A DNA stretch of 46,036 bases from a virus. Position numbers and translations under genes: made by a program. The stretch covers positions 1 to 46,036 of IMG/VR virus record IMGVR_UViG_3300042566_000392. One strand, 5' to 3'. The notes under the pieces are model-generated. The model was not told the origin of the DNA. It made no database searches and worked only from the letters and a program-made list of their open reading frames with translations. This document shows positions 31,163 to 38,256 of this stretch, piece after piece; the first letter of the stretch is position 1; each line of letters starts with the position of its first letter.

Positions 31163-31248
31163 GCCGACGTCGCCTCGCCTCTTGTGGCGTCGGCGGGGGA
31201 TCGAGGACACGACCAGCCCTCGACTACACCCAACCGAAAGGAATGACT
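31163..31248 (+). repeat. Early-gene cassette spacer 4 (variant)
   Basis: Hairpin with outer stem GCCGACG / CGTCGGC (31163-31194) and inner CC/GG after a bulge. It is followed by CGAGGACACGACCAGCC and CCCAACCGAAAGGA before the start. It is less regular than the other spacers and is preceded by a promoter. Confidence 0.55.
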
Positions 31249-31635
31249 GTGAATATCGAACCCCGCAAGACCGTAATCAACAAGCCTGCGCGCTCGTTCG
31301 AGACCACTTGGGATCTGTCATGCGATCTGTTGTCCGAGGACGGCAGCATGACTCCGATTCTTCAGGTCCGCACCGCTTACGCGAAGGACTACCGCGAATA
31401 CACGTCGACCGCCTACTACATGGAGGAGGGTGAACGCTTCACCGTGTGGGCGTCGGGCTGGCCGTCGGTCACGATCTACCGCGTGCGTGGCGTGCAGCGT
31501 TACTCGTTCCGTGAGCTTGAAGGTATGCACCGTGATGCCTTGTTCGCGCTGATGGACAAGCCTGTCAGCGAGGGCGTGTTGCGCCGCACCGTGCTCGATG
31601 CCTTGGTTTATGCCCCGGTCACGGTGTCGGCATGA
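31249..31635 (+). CDS. Early protein (128 aa)
   Basis: GTG 31249 is six bases after AAAGGA; the in-frame ATG at 31243 touches the SD and is less likely. The protein has a beta-rich core (FETTWDLSCDLLSEDG; VTIYRVRGVQRYSFRELEG) and ends YAPVTVSA. The stop overlaps the next start as GGTGTCGGCATGAGC. No family recognised. Confidence 0.6.
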   Translation: MNIEPRKTVINKPARSFETTWDLSCDLLSEDGSMTPILQVRTAYAKDYREYTSTAYYMEEGERFTVWASGWPSVTIYRVRGVQRYSFRELEGMHRDALFALMDKPVSEGVLRRTVLDALVYAPVTVSA

Positions 31636-31835
31636 GCGCGCTATACGAAGTTTCTTTCACGATGGATTACGCGACCATAATCGTCGGCATCGAGCACGAG
31701 AACGACAACGAGACCGAGATCATCTCTGCCGCTGACACTCTCATTCGTGAGGACCTTGGCCTCACCTACTCAGTGACGGATCGCGCGACCGACATCCGAG
31801 TCGAGTACCAGCACACAGTCGAGGTGTCGGCATGA
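31632..31835 (+). CDS. Early protein (67 aa)
   Basis: ATG 31632 overlaps the previous stop. A compact alpha/beta sequence (ALYEVSFTMDYATIIVGIEH; ADTLIREDLGL) ends EVSA, again at a GTGTCGGCATGAGC junction. Acidic. Function unknown. Confidence 0.58.
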   Translation: MSALYEVSFTMDYATIIVGIEHENDNETEIISAADTLIREDLGLTYSVTDRATDIRVEYQHTVEVSA

Positions 31836-32071
31836 GCCACGGCCTGCCCCTCACATGGGACCACACCACCAGCGCCGGAACTGGCACGCACGCTGGCTCG
31901 TGGATTCTCGTTCACACATACGAGGACGGGACCGTTCACATTGGACCGTTCACCACGGAGGGCGAGGCCATGACGTTTATGAACGACTGGCCCGACGACG
32001 AAGACATGACTGATGACCCGTTCATTGCACCGTTGAATTCCCCTCAGAACGTCGGCGCCGTAAAGACCTGA
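31832..32071 (+). CDS. Early protein (79 aa)
   Basis: ATG 31832 overlaps the previous stop. It contains GSWILVHTYEDGTVHIGPF, a beta-hairpin-like segment, then an acidic helix (EAMTFMNDWPDDEDMTDD). It could be a small DNA-mimic-like acidic protein, but this is only composition. It is followed by spacer 5. Confidence 0.58.
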   Translation: MSHGLPLTWDHTTSAGTGTHAGSWILVHTYEDGTVHIGPFTTEGEAMTFMNDWPDDEDMTDDPFIAPLNSPQNVGAVKT

Positions 32072-32081
32072 CCCCTGGACA

Positions 32082-32168
32082 GGCGGCCACGGTTTCCTCC
32101 CGTTCCCGTGGCCGCCGATCGAGGACTCAGACCACCCTCGCAAACCCAACCAGAAAGGAGATCCCGCA
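32082..32168 (+). repeat. Early-gene cassette spacer 5
   Basis: Perfect 11-bp stem GGCGGCCACGG / CCGTGGCCGCC (32082-32116), then CGAGGACTCAGACC and CCCAACCAGAAAGGA before ATG 32169. The stem shares the GGC-CACG core with spacers 1-3. Confidence 0.65.
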
Positions 32169-32636
32169 ATGGGACTCGACCAATATCTGCGCGTCAGCGC
32201 CGAACTGAGCACTGGCGACAAGATGAGCGCCGCTGAAGAATTAGCACTCAAAGCCACCGGCCTCGACGCTATGCCTTCCATGCGATTTTGCCCCGCAAGG
32301 ATCGAAAGGCAAGTGTTCGCGTGGCGCAAGGACTACCGAGTGCAGTCCTGGATCGAAGGCCTGTACGGCGCACGCGAATCCATTGACAAGACGTACCTCT
32401 CGTTCGCCGAACTCGACCGACTCATCCTCGACATGCAGGCGTGCATCACCGACCCGTCAAAGCTCGATGAGTTGTTCCCCTTCACTAATGGCTGGGACTG
32501 GTGCGGCCCCGAGGAAGCCGACGCAGAGCGCGACAGTTCGATCGGTGGATTCATCGAAGCGTTGCCTGCACTGACCGAGATCCGCTCGGCCTACAACTCG
32601 TACGCCATGACCATCACCTACTCGGCGAGTTGGTGA
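32169..32636 (+). CDS. MGLDQYL-type early protein (155 aa)
   Basis: ATG 32169, nine bases after AAAGGAG. The N-terminus MGLDQYLRVSAELS matches a small phage protein type often starting MGLD-YL, of unknown function. Helices (AAEELALKATGLDAMPS; FAELDRLILDMQACI) alternate with FCPARIERQVFAWRK and GWDWCGPEEADAE. No catalytic motif was identified. It is followed by a translationally coupled neighbour. Confidence 0.62.
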   Translation: MGLDQYLRVSAELSTGDKMSAAEELALKATGLDAMPSMRFCPARIERQVFAWRKDYRVQSWIEGLYGARESIDKTYLSFAELDRLILDMQACITDPSKLDELFPFTNGWDWCGPEEADAERDSSIGGFIEALPALTEIRSAYNSYAMTITYSASW

Positions 32637-32974
32637 CCGAGATGGCTGAACTCACCTACCTCAAGCCCGAGGACGTATTGCCCGAAGGCTGGCAAAGCGA
32701 GGACGAAGGCTTCGTGGTGTCTGACTACATCTGCGAGCACACCTGGCTGGAGGCCCGTTACGACGACAAGGCCGACGAGCCGTACTGGTGGTCGGAGTTG
32801 TGGCTCACGCCCGACAAGTGCGAAGGCGAAACCCACAACGAGGGCTACGACGTCTGGGGCGACACCGCTCACGAAGTCATCGAGGCCATCGGCCCACTGA
32901 AAGAACTCAATCCCATGGAGTTCTGCCACTACTGCTCAGGCCGCTGGCCACTACCCGAAAAGGAAGAAGAATGA
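32633..32974 (+). CDS. Early acidic protein (113 aa)
   Basis: GTG 32633 overlaps the previous stop (GTGA); ATG 32642 is the alternative. The product is very acidic and Trp-rich (EDVLPEGWQSEDEGFVVSD; EPYWWSELWLTPDKCEGE) with a C-terminal FCHYCSGRW, a CxxC-like motif with a His. It could bind zinc or mimic DNA. Function unknown. Confidence 0.58.
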   Translation: MTEMAELTYLKPEDVLPEGWQSEDEGFVVSDYICEHTWLEARYDDKADEPYWWSELWLTPDKCEGETHNEGYDVWGDTAHEVIEAIGPLKELNPMEFCHYCSGRWPLPEKEEE

Positions 32975-33327
32975 ACATCGCCATCACACACTTAGGCAAC
33001 TACGCGCCCTCGATCATGCCGTCCGCCGGCGGCTACGAGATCGACGGCCAGGTCACCATCGACGGCATCACCTACCGATTCTCCGCATCGACATTCGACA
33101 CGGAGTCATACTCGGGCGGCCTCGACTTGACCCTCTACACGATCGGCGAGGACGACGAGGTGTCCGGCGAGGTCGAGTGGGATGAAGACACCGACCCCGA
33201 CTGGGATGAAGTCGAGGAGCGCATGATCGAGCTTTGCGAAGAAGTCGATGCCGCGATCTACGGCGAGATGCTGCACGCGAAGGATCGTGCGCTCGCCCAC
33301 TACCGCCTGAAGATGGCGAGCGCCTGA
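32971..33327 (+). CDS. Early acidic protein (118 aa)
   Basis: ATG 32971 follows AAAAGGAAG and overlaps the previous stop. A beta-rich N-terminus (GYEIDGQVTIDGITYRFSAS) is followed by a very acidic middle (EDDEVSGEVEWDEDTDPDWD) and helical C-terminus ending MASA. Function unknown. The next gene starts on its last stop base (TGATG). Confidence 0.58.
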   Translation: MNIAITHLGNYAPSIMPSAGGYEIDGQVTIDGITYRFSASTFDTESYSGGLDLTLYTIGEDDEVSGEVEWDEDTDPDWDEVEERMIELCEEVDAAIYGEMLHAKDRALAHYRLKMASA

Positions 33328-33566
33328 TGCTTGACGTTCTCGCAGCAGAAAACCGCATCCTCACCATCATCACGGGGATCATCCTCGGCGGCGTCGCTCT
33401 CATCATGCTCGGGCTCAAGACCTACTGCGGCATTGCTGTCGCTCGTGCTCGTCGCCCATTCATGAAGGAAGCCCAGGAGCGTTATCTCGCTGGGCTCCGT
33501 GAGCAAAACACCAGTAATAGCAAGCCTTTTACCCCCAACCCCACGCAAAAGGAGAACCAAGAATGA
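33327..33566 (+). CDS. Single-pass membrane protein (79 aa)
   Basis: ATG 33327 shares its A with the upstream stop. A hydrophobic helix at about residues 10-30 (ILTIITGIILGGVALIMLGL) is followed by a basic cytoplasmic-type tail (ARARRPFMKEAQERY). The C-terminus (NSKPFTPNPTQKENQE) overlaps a weak motif copy (AATAGCAAGCC) and the SD of the next gene. Membrane role unknown. Confidence 0.62.
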   Translation: MLDVLAAENRILTIITGIILGGVALIMLGLKTYCGIAVARARRPFMKEAQERYLAGLREQNTSNSKPFTPNPTQKENQE

Positions 33567-34507
33567 CAATCCAACTAAACAAGACTCATGCCGACCGCGC
33601 CTACGGCGTGCTCGCCAGCGTCCCGACCGGCAGCGATCTCGTCGGCGCCCTCAGTGCAGGCGATCTACTCTGGTCAGTCGAGGGCCTGCCGATCTCGGCG
33701 TACCGCAACGGCGACAACTTTGCCCTGCCTGGCTACCAGTGCGTCTCTCGCATCACCCCGTATGACGATCCGATCCCGCTCGGCATCGTGTCCAAGTCCT
33801 ACGAGGTGATCCAGAACATCGACGCCTTTGCCCCGCTGGAGCAACTGCGCCTCGATGGCCGACTGTCCTACGCGCAGGCTGGCGGCACCAAGCTTGGCGC
33901 GCGTGTGTTTGTTCTCTGTGATCTCGCCGAGGGCACGACGATCACTGGCGAAGATCCGCACGTTCGGCGCCTGATTGCCACTACCGCGCACGATGGCAGT
34001 GGCAGCTTGAGGTTGATCCCCATGCTGGAGCGTGTCTACTGCACTAACGCATTGACCATGGTCGGCAAGTTCCGCAAGGCGATCATCTCGATCAAGCACG
34101 ACCGCCTCGCCGCCGGCAGAGTGCTCGATCTCAACACGTCGCTCACCAAGTCACTGCTTTCTCTCGCCGAAATGGAGCGCGAGTACGAGGCACTGATGTC
34201 CACGACAGTTCACGGCGGCGACGTCGAGGTGTTCCTCGCAGAGCTTTTCCCTCGGCGCGGCCAGTCGGCCACCGATCGGATGCGCGACACCGTCGTGAGG
34301 AACCGTAACGATGTGCGGAGTATCTACAACGGCCAGACCGGCACGCAGGCGAACCTGCATGGCACTGCCGCTGGCCTTCTCAATGCCGCGACGGAGTGGG
34401 AGCAGCATTTCCATGGCAAGAGCGCTGAGCGTCGCTCTGCTCGACTACTGGAGGGTCGCAGCGATCAGTTCATGGACCGCGCCTGGTATCTGGCTGGTGC
34501 CCTGTGA
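33563..34507 (+). CDS. DUF932 / TIGR03299-like protein
   Basis: A 314-aa protein with ATG 33563, AAAAGGAG before it. The sequence (SYEVIQNIDAFAPLEQL; VFVLCDLAEGTTITGEDPH; RVYCTNALTMVGK) matches the DUF932 phage/plasmid protein family. Its members often sit near replication or recombination genes and have no settled biochemical function. It lies at the end of the early operon, coupled to the next gene. Confidence 0.8.
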   Translation: MTIQLNKTHADRAYGVLASVPTGSDLVGALSAGDLLWSVEGLPISAYRNGDNFALPGYQCVSRITPYDDPIPLGIVSKSYEVIQNIDAFAPLEQLRLDGRLSYAQAGGTKLGARVFVLCDLAEGTTITGEDPHVRRLIATTAHDGSGSLRLIPMLERVYCTNALTMVGKFRKAIISIKHDRLAAGRVLDLNTSLTKSLLSLAEMEREYEALMSTTVHGGDVEVFLAELFPRRGQSATDRMRDTVVRNRNDVRSIYNGQTGTQANLHGTAAGLLNAATEWEQHFHGKSAERRSARLLEGRSDQFMDRAWYLAGAL

Positions 34508-35034
34508 GTAAGAAGAAGGCGAAGGGTGGCCAGTACGAGGACATGGAAGTGTTCGACGAGTTGCCACCGCCACCGCCCCGCAGACCGGGGACTGGTACTC
34601 GGCGCGTCCATTACAAGGTGTCGGGCGCTGTCGCCCGAGCCCTCGTGGTGGCTCAGGTCAGCCCGAAGTGGAGAAAGTTGGCGCACTACGCCAGCGATCA
34701 GGATGCTCGCCGCGCAGCACACAAGTTACGAAACTCGCGTGTGTGGTGCAGCCTCGGTGTACTGGAGACCGCGTACCGGCCAATGGTGGAGGGCGACCTC
34801 GACGGCGGCTGGCACCTGTTCGTCCGCTACACGAGCGTCAAGCTGAGTGAGCACGACATCGCCATGAACCTGGCTCGCAAACCCGACGAGGCAGCCGAGG
34901 CCCTGTATGGCGACGCCCTCGACGGCGATGCAATAAATGTCGTTACTGGTGCCTCAATGCAAGCCACGGACCCAAGTGATGGTTTAGACTCCGAGGATCA
35001 AACCATAACCGAGGCGGTAACTGGATTGGTATGA
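34504..35034 (+). CDS. Early protein (176 aa), Lys/Pro-rich N-terminus
   Basis: GTG 34504 overlaps the DUF932 stop. Residues 1-30 are basic and Pro-rich (SKKKAKGGQY, PPPPPRRPG). The middle (GAVARALVVAQVSPKW; DARRAAHKLRNSRVWCSLG) looks like a small DNA-binding-type fold, and the C-terminus is acidic. It ends the early operon, followed by a terminator. Function unknown. Confidence 0.6.
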   Translation: MSKKKAKGGQYEDMEVFDELPPPPPRRPGTGTRRVHYKVSGAVARALVVAQVSPKWRKLAHYASDQDARRAAHKLRNSRVWCSLGVLETAYRPMVEGDLDGGWHLFVRYTSVKLSEHDIAMNLARKPDEAAEALYGDALDGDAINVVTGASMQATDPSDGLDSEDQTITEAVTGLV

Positions 35035-35052
35035 GCGTGGGGAAGCGCTCAC

Positions 35053-35088
35053 GTCGGCCCTCCTGGCCCCCCGTACAGGAGGGCCGAC
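35053..35088 (+). terminator. Terminator ending the early operon
   Basis: GTCGGCCCTCCTG and CAGGAGGGCCGAC form a perfect 13-bp stem followed by CCCTTTATA. It lies 18 bases after the last early stop. Confidence 0.72.
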
Positions 35089-35197
35089 CCCTTTATACTG
35101 AAGACTCCATGGCAGTGGCGCCTAGCGCCCCCTTTCATGGTTGGGAGGCTGAAGTCGGGCTGGGATTGGTACCCCAGCATCAACTGATCGAAGCCAA

Positions 35198-35235
35198 GAC
35201 GAAGCCCCCGCTGGTTATCCGGCGGGGGCTTCGTC
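35198..35235. terminator. Bidirectional terminator between convergent blocks
   Basis: GACGAAGCCCCCGC and GCGGGGGCTTCGTC form a perfect 14-bp stem with a 10-base loop, facing the plus-strand early genes and the minus-strand block ending at 35251. Frames through this hairpin were not counted as genes. Confidence 0.72.
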
Positions 35236-35250
35236 GTTAGCGGGGATAGT

Positions 35251-35340
35251 TCACGGTTTGATGAACAAGAACGTCACGGCGCTGACGACCGCGATCCAGG
35301 CAACGGAAAACGCAAGCAAGAGGAGCGCATATCTGGTCAT
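35251..35340 (-). CDS. 29-aa membrane peptide
   Basis: ATG 35340 overlaps the previous stop (ATGA) and has GGAGA upstream. The product is almost entirely one hydrophobic helix (TRYALLLLAFSVAWIAVVSA) with a short C-terminal tail. It is probably a single-pass membrane micropeptide. It could be an antiholin-like or exclusion factor; no evidence beyond topology. Confidence 0.5.
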   Translation of the reverse strand: MTRYALLLLAFSVAWIAVVSAVTFLFIKP

Positions 35341-35684
35341 CTTGGGTCTCCATGGCCGGCGTCGCGCAGAAGCTCGACGTACTGCTCCAGCCTGAGGATG
35401 ACAGGCCAGTCGCCGATAGTGGCAGGGCCTTGGCCGTCGAGACGCAGCACAGCCCACGCGAGGACGCCGAACGCAGCGCGCTCCGCTTGCTGCTTCATGG
35501 CGGCGGCAGGGTTGAATCCCCGACGAGCCTTGACCTCGATGTCGTGGCCGACGACGCCAGTGACGTCGGTTCCCGACCGGCCTGCACCAGTGGACTCGGC
35601 GTAGGGGAATCCGTTGGCCGCCAGGTAGTCGGCGACGATGCGTTGCGTCGCGTAGCCACGATGTTTACGAGACTGGCTAGGCAC
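35337..35684 (-). CDS. Holliday-junction-resolvase-like PD-(D/E)XK nuclease
   Basis: 115 aa from GTG 35684, overlapping the upstream stop. SRKHRGYATQRIVADYLAAN, then GRSGTD (D40) and HDIEVKARRG (E50 and K52), give the PD-(D/E)XK active site. The sequence resembles the short resolvase-like proteins common in actinophages. The C-terminus has a WPVILRLEQYV strand. It likely resolves branched DNA in replication or packaging, or processes recombination intermediates. It is unusual that it lies in the minus-strand block beside the integrase and not with the replication genes. Confidence 0.78.
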   Translation of the reverse strand: MPSQSRKHRGYATQRIVADYLAANGFPYAESTGAGRSGTDVTGVVGHDIEVKARRGFNPAAAMKQQAERAAFGVLAWAVLRLDGQGPATIGDWPVILRLEQYVELLRDAGHGDPR

Positions 35685-35892
35685 CCGCCCTCCCGTCGGC
35701 GAGACCGAGGTCATAGTTGCGCTGTTCGATGCCAGGCAGGTTGGCCTTCCAAATGTTGTTGAACTTCTCCAGCTCTTCACCCCGAGCGAGTCGAAGGTGA
35801 TAGCAGTACAGGCAACGATCCTCAGTAACCATCGAGTCGTTGGCCCTGGGACATTGCCGGTCGTGGCCGTCTGGCCTGTTGGTGTCGCTCAT
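35677..35892 (-). CDS. Small Cys-rich protein (71 aa)
   Basis: ATG 35892 overlaps the upstream stop (ATGA). DRQCPRAND...EDRCLYCYHL gives three Cys with nearby His, a likely zinc site. The rest is helical (ARGEELEKFNNIWKANL). Small Zn proteins are typical of this block. Function unknown. Confidence 0.6.
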   Translation of the reverse strand: MSDTNRPDGHDRQCPRANDSMVTEDRCLYCYHLRLARGEELEKFNNIWKANLPGIEQRNYDLGLADGRAGA

Positions 35893-36059
35893 GCCGCTGC
35901 CTCCTTCTCTCGACGTCTTGCTTGCTTCCGCGCTTCGTTCTGCCTGTCACGCCTGGGCCTGGATTCGGCTGACTGCGCCGCCAGTAGGACACGGTGATCG
36001 CAGTCAGGGCATGACAGTGGGTCGGTGTGGATCAGTTCACAGGTGGCGCACTGGATCAT
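35889..36059 (-). CDS. 56-aa Cys4 zinc-finger-like protein
   Basis: A short gene read from sequence: ATG 36059 to TGA 35889. The N-terminus MIQCATCELIH...SCPDCDH has a CxxC-CxxC pair, and the C-terminus is a long basic helix (RPRRDRQNEARKQARRRE). This combination of zinc ribbon and basic helix could bind nucleic acid. Both ends overlap neighbours by ATGA, which supports it as real. Confidence 0.62.
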   Translation of the reverse strand: MIQCATCELIHTDPLSCPDCDHRVLLAAQSAESRPRRDRQNEARKQARRREKEAAA

Positions 36060-36220
36060 GCGCGCCAGCCACTCGTTCTAGCGCGGGCGCCCTTCTCTTT
36101 GATTACGCACTGGCGACAGTCCCGTGCCCCACCAAGGCGATAGATGTAGGCGTCAGGCTCGGCCAGCGAGTGACCCGCCAGGCAGTGAGTGAAGGGGCTG
36201 GCGTTAGTCGACGTTGACAT
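36056..36220 (-). CDS. 54-aa HNH-like/CxxC zinc protein
   Basis: A short gene read from sequence: ATG 36220 to TGA 36056. The pattern HCLAGHSLAEPDAYIY...RDCRQC is the zinc-binding pattern of many small phage proteins related to HNH endonuclease zinc ribbons, but no nuclease core follows. Start and stop both overlap neighbouring genes, giving a tightly packed operon. Confidence 0.62.
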   Translation of the reverse strand: MSTSTNASPFTHCLAGHSLAEPDAYIYRLGGARDCRQCVIKEKGARARTSGWRA

Positions 36221-36419
36221 CGGCCTTCAGCCCCTTCACTGTGACGCCACCTTCGCTCGGCTCGACGTCGCCATTGAGAACGCACAGCAGGAACGTCGTC
36301 AGGATCTCGGTGTCGTCGGGCAGGTTGTACTTCTCGATCTCGGCAAGAAACACCCGCACGTCGGCGAGGGTTGCCGCTTCGAGCCCGATAGTGATGCTGG
36401 CGTTCGTCTTGATGGTCAT
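36204..36419 (-). CDS. Small protein (71 aa)
   Basis: ATG 36419. The product (TIKTNASITIGLEAATLADVR; YNLPDDTEILTTFLLCVL) has a beta-strand start and helix, with acidic surface. It is followed by the zinc gene starting within it. No family recognised; the operon position is the only context. Confidence 0.55.
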   Translation of the reverse strand: MTIKTNASITIGLEAATLADVRVFLAEIEKYNLPDDTEILTTFLLCVLNGDVEPSEGGVTVKGLKADVNVD

Positions 36420-36538
36420 TTACTTTCCTTTGCGAATAGTGCGTTTTCGAGTTCGCGGATGCGAGCCTCGGCTTTCATGAGTTCAAGTTCCAGGCGCCGG
36501 ATGCGCACCAGGTGGTAGTCGCTGGCCGAGTTGTTCAT
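36416..36538 (-). CDS. 40-aa coiled-coil peptide
   Basis: ATG 36538 shares a base with the previous stop. The peptide MNNSASDYHLVRIRRLELE continues as a heptad-like helix (MKAEARIRELENALF). It probably dimerises. It could regulate a partner protein; function unknown. Confidence 0.5.
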   Translation of the reverse strand: MNNSASDYHLVRIRRLELELMKAEARIRELENALFAKESK

Positions 36539-37086
36539 CACGGCACCAACTTCTGGCAGGAGGAACCACGCAACGTCCAGTGATGCCACGCGCCGTCGGA
36601 GATGACTTCGGCGAAAGCAATGCGCTGGTACATGGCTGGGTACTTCTCGATCTTCTTGATGTCCCACAAGAAGGCGCGCAGTGTGTCTGCCTGACGCTTG
36701 GTCGCACCAAACTTCTGGATCCGCTCGGCCACGATGTAGGGCAGACCGTGGCGCCATGCCGGCATGAACTGGAATAGACCGGCGGCTCCGCTGCCACGAT
36801 TGACGGCGTTCACTCGGCCTCGTGACTCTCGGCGCTCGACACACTTGGCGAATGATTGCCAGCGGGGGGGGACTGCTGCGGCTTTGGTGAAGATTGCCGC
36901 CGTGCGTTGCGCCTCACGGGACTGACCAGTATTGGTCTGTGGAGTCGACGTGCGAGGGACGACAAGATTCTCGCTGCTTGCTGCGACGGTGATCGCATTA
37001 GCGGCCACTGTCGGGGGTAGCCAGGCCGGTGCCTGGGTCGGGGTCATCATCAAGCTGACTGTCAGTAGTAGTCCGATCACGTTCAT
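36538..37086 (-). CDS. Secreted lytic-transglycosylase-like protein (182 aa)
   Basis: An N-terminal signal-like segment (VIGLLLTVSLMMTPTQA) is followed by a linker. The lysozyme-fold motif CVERRESRGRVNAVN...GAAGLFQFMPAWRHG then follows, in which a Glu of ERRES is the probable catalytic residue. The fold resembles Rpf/soluble transglycosylases. ATG 37086 is used; GTG 37080 has better SD spacing. It is separate from the lysis genes and overlaps the upstream gene by 89 bases. An early or lysogenic exported wall enzyme or exclusion factor is possible. Confidence 0.66.
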   Translation of the reverse strand: MNVIGLLLTVSLMMTPTQAPAWLPPTVAANAITVAASSENLVVPRTSTPQTNTGQSREAQRTAAIFTKAAAVPPRWQSFAKCVERRESRGRVNAVNRGSGAAGLFQFMPAWRHGLPYIVAERIQKFGATKRQADTLRAFLWDIKKIEKYPAMYQRIAFAEVISDGAWHHWTLRGSSCQKLVP

Positions 37087-37387
37087 CCTTTTCGAGAAGG
37101 TTCACCGCGCTGTCTTCAGCGGTGCTGGATACGCGCCAGATGCGACCTTCGGCGGTCGCCTGCGCTATGACTGGGAACAAGACGGCGGCATACTCCCTGC
37201 CCTGGCATGTCTCGCATGAACAGAACGGGTAGCCAGAGGGCGACTCGGGGTAATCCATGTCGTCGCTGTCTTCTGCCTCCTGGTGCTCCCAGAAGAATTC
37301 CTGAAGGCGAGTGATGGCAGCGTTGATCTCCTGATCGACACTGGCGTCGCACGCCCAGTCAGAAAGACTTGTCAGAGTATTGGCCAT
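36998..37387 (-). CDS. Early/lysogeny-block protein (129 aa)
   Basis: ATG 37387 with AGGAG, placed about 15 bases after the motif at 37404-37418. The product has an N-terminal helix (VDQEINAAITRLQEFFW), an acidic segment, and FCSCETCQGREYAAV with three Cys, a likely metal site. The C-terminus is polar and disordered, and overlaps the transglycosylase gene. Function unknown. Confidence 0.6.
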   Translation of the reverse strand: MANTLTSLSDWACDASVDQEINAAITRLQEFFWEHQEAEDSDDMDYPESPSGYPFCSCETCQGREYAAVLFPVIAQATAEGRIWRVSSTAEDSAVNLLEKDERDRTTTDSQLDDDPDPGTGLATPDSGR

Positions 37388-37403
37388 GGCTCTCCTATTC
37401 CGA

Positions 37404-37418
37404 TACGGGACTTGCTAT
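37404..37418 (-). promoter_or_regulatory. Copy of the 15-bp recurrent motif
   Basis: ATAGCAAGTCCCGTA on the minus strand, running into TATCGG, ahead of the 37387 gene start. It would overlap a possible -10 box. Confidence 0.6.
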
Positions 37419-37438
37419 TGGGGAATGGGAAAGCACGC

Positions 37439-37642
37439 TTATCGCGTGAATTCCATGCCTGTTCTGGCGAGGGTGAAGTCTTCCCACTGGCGGTTCAGGC
37501 TGGTGAAGCCGAGGCTGGCCGCCTGGTCGAGGACTGGGGTGATGTCGTAGTCAGAGGTGAAGAGGACGACGAGCCGGTCGCTGCTGTCAATGAAAGCAGT
37601 GGCTTCGGAGTCGTCCCGTAACACAGTCGGTGAGCTTTGCAT
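37439..37642 (-). CDS. Small protein (67 aa)
   Basis: ATG 37642 (MQSSPTVLRDDSE) is chosen; ATG 37660 and a GTG at 37720 are in frame. No SD is seen. TACATT lies six bases before ATG 37642, so the message may be leaderless. The product (AFIDSSDRLVVLFTSDYDITPVLDQ) resembles a thioredoxin-like or ACT-like strand-helix pattern, without a family match. Function unknown. Confidence 0.5.
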   Translation of the reverse strand: MQSSPTVLRDDSEATAFIDSSDRLVVLFTSDYDITPVLDQAASLGFTSLNRQWEDFTLARTGMEFTR

Positions 37643-37827
37643 GGGACAAATGTAGGTCATTGACTGGTCAGTGTCTGTACCGACACGCGGTACTGGCCTT
37701 TCAATACAGAACTTGCACACAAAGAACCCCCGCGTTAGCCATTAGTTGTGTATACCTGGATAAAGGACGTTACGTCACGGATTTTCAGATGTACATACCT
37801 AAAGTCCAAATGTCCCTTGCTTTAATG

Positions 37828-38256
37828 TCAGGCAATCTCCCTGATGAGGCCTGTGTCGATCCCAGGCCGAGCCTTGACATAGAACCAGCCATCATGCGTG
37901 TCGTGCAGGTAGGTGACGACTGCATCTTCCCCTTGCAGTCGTTCAATCCAGTTGTTCAGCTTCTTTTCCTGGTCGGCGGTCAGCGTCACTCCCGACTCCC
38001 TGCGCGCGTGGTAGCGGAGCATCAGGAGGGGGTAGGCGTTGACGTGATCTACACGAATTGGAGACCACGGGATCCACTGGTCGTACCTGAGTTGATCGGT
38101 CAGGCCGGCGCGAGAGAGAGCGGCTGAGACCGTTCCCACGGCCACCTCGACTCCAGTTGTCTCTTTCACGCGATCGGCCATCTGTTTATGTGTTAGGCCC
38201 TCTTCGACCCATTGAGCCAGGGTCGAGTCCGAGGGAAGAAAACGGGGAGGTGCCAT
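37828..38256 (-). CDS. Repressor-like HTH protein (candidate immunity repressor)
   Basis: 142 aa from ATG 38256 (a GTG at 38265 is in frame). LAQWVEEGLTHKQMADRVKET and VAVGTVSAALSRAGL form a helix-turn-helix with its recognition helix (VSAALSRAG). A second part (VDHVNAYPLLMLRYHARR; QEKKLNNWIERLQGEDA) is helical. I recall similar proteins in many temperate actinophages. It lies between intergenic regions rich in motif copies and near the integrase, so it is the best candidate to bind the 15-bp motif. That link is inference. Confidence 0.7.
   Translation of the reverse strand: MAPPRFLPSDSTLAQWVEEGLTHKQMADRVKETTGVEVAVGTVSAALSRAGLTDQLRYDQWIPWSPIRVDHVNAYPLLMLRYHARRESGVTLTADQEKKLNNWIERLQGEDAVVTYLHDTHDGWFYVKARPGIDTGLIREIA

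Noticed and set aside
35031-35240. Possible 69-aa gene after the early operon
   Set aside because: It overlaps two perfect terminator hairpins, which dictate most of its sequence.
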